A DNA stretch of 64,000 nt from Blumeriella jaapii (Eukaryota; Ascomycota; Leotiomycetes; Helotiales; Drepanopezizaceae). A program made the translations under genes and the position numbers. The notes beneath the pieces are model-generated. The model made no database searches. It worked only from the letters and a program-made list of their open reading frames with translations, and had not been told where the DNA came from. The stretch covers positions 496,001 to 560,000 of the forward strand of contig VWND01000015.1 in assembly GCA_009599575.1 (NCBI GenBank), in the 5' to 3' direction. Positions 25,402 to 33,354 of the stretch are shown one piece after another; position 1 is the first letter of the stretch, and every line of letters begins with the position of its first letter.

Positions 25402-25613
25402 ATGAAACTCTCTCTCATCGTCGTTCTCGCTGCGATGAACTCTGTCGTATTTGCAGTTACACCTTGTGATAGTCAGCACGCTTGTAAAAATTTCGTAAGT
25501 CGCTTCTTGCCAAGTACAGTCGAACCGCAACGTTGACAGATGATTCCACATAGCAATGCAACGGTAAACGTAAGGATCCCGCTTGCTTTGCCGGCTTTTG
25601 CGTATGCGCGTAA
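25402..25613 (+). CDS. Small secreted cysteine-rich peptide (possible cysteine-stabilised alpha-beta, defensin-like)
   Basis: This gene is too short for routine ORF calling because it is split by an intron. Exon 1 is 25402-25494, the intron is 25495-25553 (59 nt, GTAAGT...TAG), and exon 2 is 25554-25613. Together they encode 50 residues. The first 18 form a clear signal peptide (MKLSLIVVLAAMNSVVFA), leaving a 32-residue basic mature peptide. It has six cysteines spaced C-x5-C-x4-C-x8-C-x4-C-x1-C. The end C-x4-C-x-C and overall spacing recall small defensin-like CS-alpha-beta peptides, although the canonical C-x3-C is C-x4-C here. An alternative acceptor at 25539 would destroy the cysteine pattern, which supports the chosen one. 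It stands alone in a repeat-rich gene-poor segment. Function is unknown; an effector or antimicrobial role is inference only. Confidence 0.7.
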
Positions 25614-26999
25614 TTATGAGGCTTTGCATCTCGGAGGAGGCGAAGGGAGGGAGTGAGTGGGAAAGACGAAGAGGAGCGAAAGGGGGGGGGGGATAAGTGA
25701 GAAAGAAAGGGGAAAGGGAGCGAAAGGGGAGAAAGGACGTTGGACCACGTGACGCATCGCTTTCAACATGGCTGGCTGATAGTCTCAACCTTTTGGCGAA
25801 GAGAGAAACGAATAGATTTTAAGCAATACTATACGCCGAAGGCTGACCGAATGCGCGTCTAACGATCTGGGTTGTGTGCTAGGTAAGGTGGTATTGAGGG
25901 ACGCTGTGCCTGCCAATTGAGAAGAATCGGGAATCGTGAAAGAAGCAGTCCTCGTAGAAGAAGTTGGAATCGAACGACTACAGGAGGAAGAGGTTAGTTG
26001 CGGAGGGGAGGGAGCCGTGTACTGTTTTGTCTACTGTACAGTACAAAATAATTGAGCTCCACGATGGATGGGAAGGCTCCACCCGAAGACAGCTTGCTTA
26101 CATTACCTACTGTACTGTGCTTCGGAGTTGTGATGCACGCACCGAAGCGAAGGAAAGATGCCACAGATAGCCGAGCTGAAAGGGGCAAAACGTCACGGGG
26201 AGGAAAGTCCAGCGTCGTGACCTTCGCCTGTTCGATCGATTCGACACTTTGTTGGTCTTGAGGTTTTCTATCCCTTTCCTCTCTGCTGCAACGAGGTTGG
26301 TTGGTCGCCGCGCAACAATCCTGTGACACGGCGGCGGATCGTCGAGTCAACGGAGTAGGTGCTTTTCTCGAAGCAAAACCAAACGAACTATTTTTTTCGT
26401 CAATCTTTGAAAGAGTGCAAATTCAACACTGCCTGTTGCATCAGCAGTATTTGCTTGTGCTCCGGCTAGCAAATTCGGGAAGGTGTGGTTGGGGGGGGGG
26501 GGGGGATGAAAAAGGGAGAAAAGGAGCGAAGGAGGGGGGGGGAGTGAGAAAGGAGAAAAGGAGCAAATGGGGAGGAGGGCGGTATGAATAAGGACGTGTA
26601 AGGAAGCGAAGAAGAAAAAGCGAGCGTCGGACAACGTGAAGCATCGCAAAGCCTTGAAATCGACGTGCTGCTGTATGTAGCCACCGGCATTTCTGGCCAA
26701 CGGGTTTTTCCAGATCTTGCGAACCCTTAGACGCGGCAGGGAGAAGAGGGGGAGGGGGGGGAGCGACGGAGATCTTCAACATGGCCGCGAGCACTTCTGG
26801 CGGATGATGGATGATGGGTTCATGACCCTGCAAGCTTTTCTTCTGTGTCGACGAACCGGAATTCGACAAACACGCAACTTTAGAGGATGTGATGGTACGG
26901 CACGGTACCTCGTCCGCAGCTTTTGGAGACATTAGAGTACTCTTGACGCATCCTTTGCACACGCTGCTTACAAGTAAGAAATGGAGAAGCAGAGGGTTG
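25614..26999. other. G-rich accessory segment with degenerate duplicated blocks
   Basis: The plus strand carries purine/poly-G blocks at about 25640-25735, 26485-26580 and 26735-26765. A 22-nt element at 25739-25760 recurs at 26626-26647 with 19 of 22 matches, and TTCAACATGGC occurs after the first block (25763) and again near 26777. Single GTACAGTAC-type copies occur near 26030-26045 and 26105-26120. No complete gene is supported. Confidence 0.5.
26401..26469 (+). pseudogene. Possible relic of the last exon of a cysteine-rich peptide gene
   Basis: One frame here reads a short cysteine-rich end, ACCISSICLCSG then TAG, with the same C-x4-C-x-C finish as the peptide gene at 25402. It is also followed by a G-rich tract and the shared 22-nt element. 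I found no start codon, signal peptide or donor exon upstream, so if it is related it is a broken copy. Chance is a real alternative. Confidence 0.25.
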
Positions 27000-27210
27000 A
27001 AAGGCCTTTTTTTGGGGGTAGCGCAGCGTCACTGCGCCTTCCAGACGTCAACCAATAATGTTATTATCAAAGGCCTTTTTTTAGGAGGTAGCGCAACTTC
27101 ACTGCGCCCTTCAGACGTTGAACAATTTCATTAACAAAGGCCTTTTTTTGAAGGTAGCGCAGCGTCACTGCGCCTTCCAGACGTCAATCAATATCATCAT
27201 CAAAGGCCTC
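27000..27210. repeat. Three-copy ~67-bp tandem repeat with internal hairpin
   Basis: Units start at 27000, 27069 and 27136 (spacings 69 and 67), and a fourth unit start is visible at 27202. Each begins AAAGGCCTTTTTTT. The core GCGCAGCGTCACTGCGC in units 1 and 3 is an inverted repeat (GCGCAG/CTGCGC with a 5-nt loop), followed by a shared CAGACGT element. Unit 2 has changes in the stem and loop. Confidence 0.85.
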
Positions 27211-27599
27211 CTCTTTTCTTTTTCCTTCTTTTCTTTCATCTCCTTTCCCTTCTTCCTCTTCCTCTTGGCAACTCCGAAAAGAATTTGATTGCGCTTGGCA
27301 AGGTGAATACGGTAAGATTGCATCGCGAGTATGTTCCGATGAGCGAAGGCTATTTCGGGCGCCTTATTTCGGACTCCAGTACTGTAGGGTAGATGAGCAG
27401 GCAGGCATGGTTGTCAGGATGTGGGTATGTATTGGATGTCTGGGAGAAGCATCTAGACCTTTGCGTCGGGACGGGGTATGCGAAGGATGTGTGTCGGTAG
27501 GTAGGTAGGTAGGTGTAGGTACAGTACACAGTACAGTACTGAACTGAACTGTAGTAACAGTATTGAACTGTAGTACTACTTGTACTGTATGAACCAGCC

Positions 27600-27850
27600 A
27601 AGCAGCCAATGAAACAGCCAACCATACACCAAACACCAAACAACCAAAAAAGCTATAACCAACCAACTAACCAACCAACTAACCCATCCATCAAACAACC
27701 AAACAACCAAGCAACCAAACAACCAACCCATCCACCAACCAAACAACAAACAACAAACAACAAACAACAATCAACAATCAACCAACCAACCAACCAACCA
27801 ATAAACCCACCCACCCATCCACCCACCCACCAAGCCCCCCCCCTCCCCAT
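27600..27850. repeat. AACC/CAAC-rich low-complexity tract
   Basis: About 250 bp are made almost entirely of CAACCAA, AAACAAC and CCACCCAT-type units with nearly no G on the plus strand. The tract grades from AACC to ACCC toward its right end. Confidence 0.8.
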
Positions 27851-28082
27851 CCAAGAAATGACAAATGGACAAACGAGATGAACGTCCTCGTGAAACCGGG
27901 GCCATGCAGGGGCCAGGCCGGTGTTGGACCATCGTGTCAACTTGGCTGTCCCCTCGTCGAATGGGCGAGCGCTCGTGCCTCGAGCCTCGAACTTTGGCGG
28001 GGGATGGGGACAGGCCCAGCGGTGGCAGGTCCGAGGGGGTGGTCAGGCTGGTCGGGCAGGTCGGGCTGGTCGGGCGTCGATG

Positions 28083-28130
28083 TAGGTACCGTACCGCCCG
28101 TACCGTCCGTACCGTACCGTACCGTCGCGT
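28083..28130. repeat. GTACCGTACC short array
   Basis: Repeated TACCGTACCG/CCGTACCGTACCGT units are seen. They look like a C-substituted version of the TACTGTAC family. Confidence 0.65.
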
Positions 28131-28310
28131 AGGGTCGGCGTCGTCGTCGGACCGTCAGTCGCTCGCCTGGACAGGATGTCGCGCGTGTCTCGCGTCCCTC
28201 GCGTCCGGCACCGCGAGAGGATCCACGGCACGGGAGATGCAATGCCGTCGGTCGGTCCTCTGTACGGGCGGTACGGCCTGCGGGAGAGGATCTTGGTGAG
28301 AGCATCGTAC

Positions 28311-28405
28311 TGTGCTGTACTGTCTGTACTGTCTGTACTGTCTGTACTGTACCGTACTGTCAGGATGTACTGTAAGCTGTGTACACAGTATGTACAGTAC
28401 CCTAC
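28311..28405. repeat. CTGTACTGT tandem array
   Basis: Four or more direct 9-nt CTGTACTGT units (28311-28362) are followed by further GTACAGTAC-type copies to 28405. Confidence 0.75.
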
Positions 28406-28559
28406 CTCCCCTACCCTACCCTATCGTACTTAGACTTTCCCGCGCCGAGCAGTTAGGTTCATCTGCGACGTGTGAGTGGGTTCTGCACGTCCTGCGCCGG
28501 ATGATGTGGACGTGGACGGTGCGGTTGCGCTGGTTGCGGTGGTAGCGTGCTGGTCGAGG

Positions 28560-29540
28560 CTTCGACGCTCGACGCTCGACGCTTGATGCTCCTGTCGTGC
28601 CTGCGTCGGGTGAAGGCTGGCGGGCTGGCGGGCCGGCATCATCCCGACTCGACCTCGGGCGTGCAGCGATGGCAGCGATGGCCGCTATTCAGCCATCCAG
28701 CCGGACATGGAGCATCCACCCACCCATCCACCCACCCATCCACCACTCGCCCATCCATCCACTCACCCACCCCTTCCGCCCTCCCCCGCACGTGCTCTCG
28801 CCTTCGCGCCTTCTCGACCCGCCCGCACGAACGCTGCCCCACCCTCCCTCGCGCCTCCCTCGCCCGGCTCCAGACTTCGCTTATCTTCTCCAGTTCCCCC
28901 GGCCCTTTTTCTGGCCGGCGTCTACGCTTTGCGGTCTTTCCATCTTTTCGTCGTGCCATCGTTCTCTCGCTCCTCACTCTCACTCTCACTCTCGCTCTCA
29001 CTCTCGCTCTCGCTCTCCAACCCTCCAACCCTCCCACCTCTCCCTCACCCTCTTTTGTTCGCTCTCTCTCTTTCCATTTGGCAGGCCGTTGCACTCATCG
29101 ACATTCCTTAACCCCCCCCCCAACATCCAACGAGCGAGAAGAGATCGATTCCGCGCTTCCAAGGTACGCTCTTCGTCATTCCCGCGCCATCCCCCATCTC
29201 CATCCTCGACATGCACGCCCCTCACCACGGACTCACGGCCGGCGCGCATTCACCACGGCCGAGTCTGGTCGTCCGGTGATTCACGCATTCCCGTCGTTGC
29301 CGTCATCTCCCTTCCCCCCATTCTGCCCGGCGCCGTGTATTTAACACCGGCGCCCTTGTCCCATCCGCCCCCCCATCGCTCCGTCTTCCCTACAGGATCT
29401 GCTCAACTCTCACTCCTCTTCCTGGCCGCTCGCCCCCTCTCTTTTCAAAATCGAATGCGGTGGAGACAGAAGACTAACCACGGACCCCAAAGGAATAAAG
29501 AAAAAAGACCAACGACTGCATCTTCTGCCCATCTTGCACC
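28560..29540. promoter_or_regulatory. GH17 gene upstream region, strongly C/T-rich
   Basis: Nearly 1 kb of pyrimidine-rich sequence includes a CCACCCATCCA tract (28715-28770) and a CTCTCACTCTCG microsatellite (28970-29015). It is probably promoter and leader of the GH17 gene; the long Pro/Ser/Arg ORFs in several frames follow from composition. Confidence 0.45.
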
Positions 29541-30851
29541 ATGAAGGCTGCCGTCCTTGCCGTCGCGGCTGCGTCGCTCATCCAGCTCGCCGTCGCCCAA
29601 CCCCACCGTACGTCTCCCCCGTCCCCTCGCGTGCCGGCCGGCCCGCCGCTAACAGTGACCCCAGGCGTGCGACATGCGGAACGTCACAACAAGCGTACCT
29701 ACGACCAGAACTCCAACCCGCCCACGGTCATCGTGTACGTTGACCAGTACGGCAATCCAATCAACACGCAGACGGAGGGCTACCAGCCGGCCGCGTCCAC
29801 CCCCGCCCCGGTAGCCGCGCCGGTGCCCGCGCCCGCCCCGGCACCAGCACCAGCCCCGGCGCCGGCGCCCGCCGCCGCTCCAGCAGCCGCCCCAGCCCCA
29901 GCCGCTGCGCCCGCCGCCGCCGCCCCAGCCCCAGCCGCCGCACCCGCCGCCGCACCCGCAGCTGCTCCAGCTGCCGCCCCCGCAGCCGCGCCAGCTCCAG
30001 TTTCCACCTATCCCGCTTCGTCTGGTACGGCCTCGACCCCTTCCACGGGGGGGAGCACCGGCTACGGTCTAGTCTACTCTCCTTACAAGACCGACCACAA
30101 CTGCAAGACCCAAGCCGACGTTGACTTGGATTTCGCGTCCATCCCCTCCGAATACACTCTGTTTAGGATCTACGGCACCGATTGCAACCAGGTCGCCACG
30201 GTCCTCTCGGCCGTCAAGAAGCGCGGCGGCAAGCTCTTCGCCGGTATCTTTGACCTCGACAACCTCGAATCCCAAGTCGCGAGCATCGTGGCCGCCGCGG
30301 CCGGCGACTGGAGCCATTTCGCCGCCATCTCGGTGGCGAACGAACGCGTCAACTTTGGCATTGCCCCGGCGACCATCATCGCCGCCATCAACACGGTGCG
30401 GTCCCTGCTGCAGGCTCAGGGTTACACGGGCCCCATCATGACCACCGACACGCTCGTCGCGACGCGGGACCACCCGGAGCTCTGCGACGCCGTGGACATC
30501 TGCGGAGTCAACTGCCACCCCTTCTTTGACGGCAACGTCGAGGCCGCATCGGCCGGCGACTTCCTCAAGGAGCAGATCGCCACCCTGCAGGCCAAACTTG
30601 CCGACAAGAACAAGAAGATCATGGTCACCGAGACCGGATGGCCATGGCAGGGACTGGCGAACAACAAGGCGGTTCCATCCCTGCCCAACCAGCAAGCCGC
30701 CCTGGCATCCATCAAGCAGGCCTTTGCGTCTGATCCCCAATCCGTCATCATTCTCGGCGCCTTCAACGATGGCTGGAAGACGAGCAATGCGGCTCAGTTC
30801 GATGCCGAACCCTTCTGGGGATGCAGCGGTGCCAACGCCCCGTCCGGCTGA
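29541..30851 (+). CDS. Secreted GH17 beta-1,3-glucanase (Scw-like cell wall protein)
   Basis: GH17 wall proteins hydrolyse or remodel beta-1,3-glucan. A signal peptide (MKAAVLAVAAASLIQLAVAQ) is followed by a 57-nt intron (about 29609-29665) that restores HRVRHAERHNKR, with a KR site suitable for Kex2. Next comes a short domain (TVIVYVDQYGNPI), then a roughly 65-residue Ala/Pro repeat linker (about 29800-30000) and an S/T/G stretch. The catalytic barrel starts at GYGLVYSPYKTDHNCKT. The general acid is the E of ISVANERVNFG and the nucleophile the E of VTETGWPWQG, both present. It ends EPFWGCSGANAPSG without an obvious GPI tail, so it is likely secreted or held in the wall. The Scw4/Scw11-type assignment is by resemblance. 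Confidence 0.92.
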   Translation: MKAAVLAVAAASLIQLAVAQPHRTSPPSPRVPAGPPLTVTPGVRHAERHNKRTYDQNSNPPTVIVYVDQYGNPINTQTEGYQPAASTPAPVAAPVPAPAPAPAPAPAPAPAAAPAAAPAPAAAPAAAAPAPAAAPAAAPAAAPAAAPAAAPAPVSTYPASSGTASTPSTGGSTGYGLVYSPYKTDHNCKTQADVDLDFASIPSEYTLFRIYGTDCNQVATVLSAVKKRGGKLFAGIFDLDNLESQVASIVAAAAGDWSHFAAISVANERVNFGIAPATIIAAINTVRSLLQAQGYTGPIMTTDTLVATRDHPELCDAVDICGVNCHPFFDGNVEAASAGDFLKEQIATLQAKLADKNKKIMVTETGWPWQGLANNKAVPSLPNQQAALASIKQAFASDPQSVIILGAFNDGWKTSNAAQFDAEPFWGCSGANAPSG

Positions 30852-31999
30852 TGCTGCGGTCGATCGAAGCGGCTCCCACTCGTTGCCCTGTGCGAGTTTC
30901 ATTTCTAGGATGCTTGGAGGGCCTGGTCTTTCTACCCGGCGTATGAGAAGACGTCGGTTCGATATTGAGGTTGCTTGGTGGATTGGGTACATCTCCCGAC
31001 AATATCCTGCTTGCTTTGCGTCGGCTTTTTGAGAGGCGTCAATCACAGGTGTCGATTCTTGTCCATTTCCGGCTAAACGATTTTTGGGTCGCATTCTTTG
31101 TACATAATTCCTTCCGTGGCTTCGGGCTACTTCTACCCCGAATCTGATATTTTATTATCCATGAGTCTGGCGTGACTGTGACTTGGGACCCTCATTGCGA
31201 TTCTGATACACGCAGGTTACGAGCTTCGTGTTCCACGAGGACCGATTCGAGGAATGAGGAGGGAGTGCCACGGCAGGAACGCGTAGTAAGTGACCGATGA
31301 TGTCGATGTGAAAGAGGTGCGTTGGGCACCCGGACTCGGTACACGACGCATCCCGCTTCCGGGACACGGCCACGGATGTGTCAGCCGCGTACGAGCCACC
31401 CCCATTCAGATATCCGTCGGAGCTGCCCACGGGCACAGTACCTCCCTCTCTCTTGCCCCAACCTGTCTGACCCTCTCTTCCCCCTCCCCCCCTCTCTACC
31501 TCTCTCTTTCCCTCTGCTCCTCCCCCCTCGCCGACAGCTTCGCTCGCGATCGATTTGCGCTTGATCCGACCCGGCAGATTATTGGACTGTCCGACATTCC
31601 TCCTGCTCGCAACCTGGGATAACTCGAGCGCTAACTAGCTACGGCTTACGTACTGTAGTACAACAGGGTGCAAAAAGTGTCTGCCCCCCCTCGTGGCAGC
31701 CTAGGTGGTTCATCCTCCTGACCCTATGTACAGTACAACGAGTCTGTGGAGAGGCGCTTTACGGGGGCCAGCTGCTGCTGCACCTCTGAGCATTGAATGA
31801 AACGAGCCATCTCGTTTCTTGAAGGTTTCGCGACCCAAACATGATCCGAGCCACGCCCTGATCCCAAGCCCAAACCCTCGCTTGGCTACCTGCTCAAATC
31901 CGTGGGTATCTTCCGCAACTAAGCATCGACGCTCGCCATGACAGCCTTCTCCGAGAGTGTGCCCCAACCCGTCATACTTTCTCCGGTCCACCCAAGGCA
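30852..31999. other. Intergenic, no gene recognised
   Basis: This region holds the 3' sides of the convergent GH17 and OTU1 genes. C/T-rich sequence runs at 31440-31530, and single GTACTGTA/GTACAGTA copies lie near 31652 and 31730. ORFs at 31155-31620 are unsupported. Confidence 0.4.
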
Positions 32000-33115
32000 C
32001 TATGTTTTTCTGGTCGTCTGCACCTCCTCCATGTCGTAGTGCCCAAAGCGCTCTGCATGGCCACTCGCTTGTCCCTGGCCGTAGAGAATACTCCCGCACA
32101 TGTTGCACCGGATAGCCATCCCACCTGTATCCGTAAAGTAGTGTTTCGCCTTCAGCTTCTTGCACAGCTCCAAGGCCTTGCTCAAGATCATGTCGTCCGT
32201 CACGGGCCACACCTTGCGATCACATTCCGGGTCGGTCGGCATGGGACTCTCGGCAATCGTGTCGTAGTGGATGCCTGAGTAGACCAGCATACATCTGTTC
32301 TCAGCGCCTTCGTTGAATTTGTCCACGCGCAGGGACTGCACATCGATGCTGCATATCTCGACTCCAAAGTAGTTGGCTAGGATCCCCATCTCGATTGCGC
32401 CGCCCCACGCGTCGGGCGTTTGTATCCAGCGGCAGTACTCGTCGGGCTCTTGCTCCAGGACCACCTTGGTGTAGGTCTCGCGGTCGCCCTGGATGGCGGT
32501 TGCGACTATCGAGCGGAGTTCGAGCATACTGAGATCATCTCCGGGTATGAATGCGGTTCCGAAGGCGCGGAAGAGGCAGGAGTTGTCATCTGGCATCACT
32601 CGAAGAACTAGGGGAGAATGGCGCGTGTGAGAGGCTTTCTCGTCAAGGAGCCGAGCAGGGGGAAACGACTTACCAACCGTGGTGCCCCTCTCGGGGGCCG
32701 GCTGCTCGGGTACGTCACCCTCCATCGCTTTCCGGGTCAATGATACGGGCCCAGCTGGTCTGCCGTCCTTGAGTCTCGTTGATCCAGCTCCGTCCAGCGT
32801 CGACCCCGCCTTCTGTGCTGAGGTTACGGCGTCGCCCTCTCTGCTTGCATGTGCTGTGTCTACTGGACCCCCGGGCAGATCATGCTTCCGGCTGATGATG
32901 AGTTGCTCTCCATCCAGCTTGACGCCCAGCGTGCTGAGCGGCAACAGCCTCTGGCTCTCTTCCAAAAGGAGGGGTTTCGGAGGATAGCCGTATTTGATAT
33001 CAAATTGCTGTATGGATGTCTTCTCGGTGATCTGCGAGATCAGGTCTCCCACGGTCGCATCATCTGAAAAGGTGAGCAGGAAGCTTCCTTCAGGTGCTCT
33101 CACTCGGGTTCGCAT
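32000..33115 (-). CDS. OTU1: Ubiquitin thioesterase OTU1 (YOD1-like)
   Basis: Otu1 is a deubiquitinase working with Cdc48/p97. From the ATG at 33115, an N-terminal UBX-like fold is seen (MRTRVRAPEGSFLLTFSDDA, IQQFDIKYGYPPKPL). The OTU domain follows with VMPDDNSCLFRAFG, whose D and C are the catalytic Asp and Cys, and GIHYDTIAE with the catalytic His. A C-terminal C2H2 finger ends it: IRCNMCGSILYGQ...GHAERFGHYDMEE. The open frame is continuous for 371 codons, but a 66-nt segment (about 32610-32675) has GTAAGT...CCTAG ends and removing it keeps frame (TTV|VLRVMPDD). The mature protein is therefore probably 349 residues. The gene is divergent from the RSC1-like gene. Confidence 0.93.
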   Translation of the reverse strand: MRTRVRAPEGSFLLTFSDDATVGDLISQITEKTSIQQFDIKYGYPPKPLLLEESQRLLPLSTLGVKLDGEQLIISRKHDLPGGPVDTAHASREGDAVTSAQKAGSTLDGAGSTRLKDGRPAGPVSLTRKAMEGDVPEQPAPERGTTVGKSFPPARLLDEKASHTRHSPLVLRVMPDDNSCLFRAFGTAFIPGDDLSMLELRSIVATAIQGDRETYTKVVLEQEPDEYCRWIQTPDAWGGAIEMGILANYFGVEICSIDVQSLRVDKFNEGAENRCMLVYSGIHYDTIAESPMPTDPECDRKVWPVTDDMILSKALELCKKLKAKHYFTDTGGMAIRCNMCGSILYGQGQASGHAERFGHYDMEEVQTTRKT

Positions 33116-33354
33116 GTTAAAGGTGATGTATGTGGGGTAGAATCGAGGCGTGGAAGAATTGGTGGGTGGGGTGGCGGTGGTGGTCCTCCACTCCGAGCGA
33201 GTTAATCCGGCTCCGACTGCTGTGTGTAGGTATGCTGCTTAGTCACAGTCGCGAACTCCCGTCACGTCTGCCAAACCTGCCAACCCGCCATCCCCCCCCT
33301 TCTGACATCCAACGAGGCCGAATCGTCATCGTGCCCGCTCCCGTTCCCTTCAGC

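Larger units (their letters stand above)
27211..28559. other. Low-complexity intergenic region
   Basis: It contains a GTACAGTAC-type cluster (27517-27590), a CAAC/AACC-rich tract (27600-27850), a GTACCGTACC array (28083-28130) and a CTGTACTGT tandem array (28311-28405). ORFs here are repeat-encoded and not credible. Confidence 0.5.

Noticed and set aside
25231..25788. 185-codon minus-strand ORF
   Set aside because: It is antisense to the cysteine-rich peptide gene and made of Glu/Val runs from a CTT tract; the plus-strand gene has splice sites and a signal peptide.
27000..27210. CRISPR-like regular repeats
   Set aside because: Units are contiguous with no variable spacers, in a eukaryotic genome; this is a plain tandem repeat.
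27609..27940. ORFs of Asn/Pro/Thr/Gln or Trp/Leu/Val/Gly repeats
   Set aside because: Direct translation of the CAAC-rich microsatellite; not a gene.
28547..29544. Long Pro/Ser/Arg ORFs in two plus-strand frames upstream of the GH17 gene
   Set aside because: They are produced by C/T-rich composition and simple repeats, with stop-poor frames on both strands and no domain.
30069..31094. 341-codon minus-strand ORF
   Set aside because: It is antisense to the GH17 catalytic domain in GC-rich DNA. It has no family similarity and is explained by codon bias of the sense gene.
33130..33354. Upstream start for the RSC1-like protein at 33130
   Set aside because: The added N-terminus is Trp/Arg-rich leader translation overlapping the divergent promoter; the ATG at 33355 fits better.
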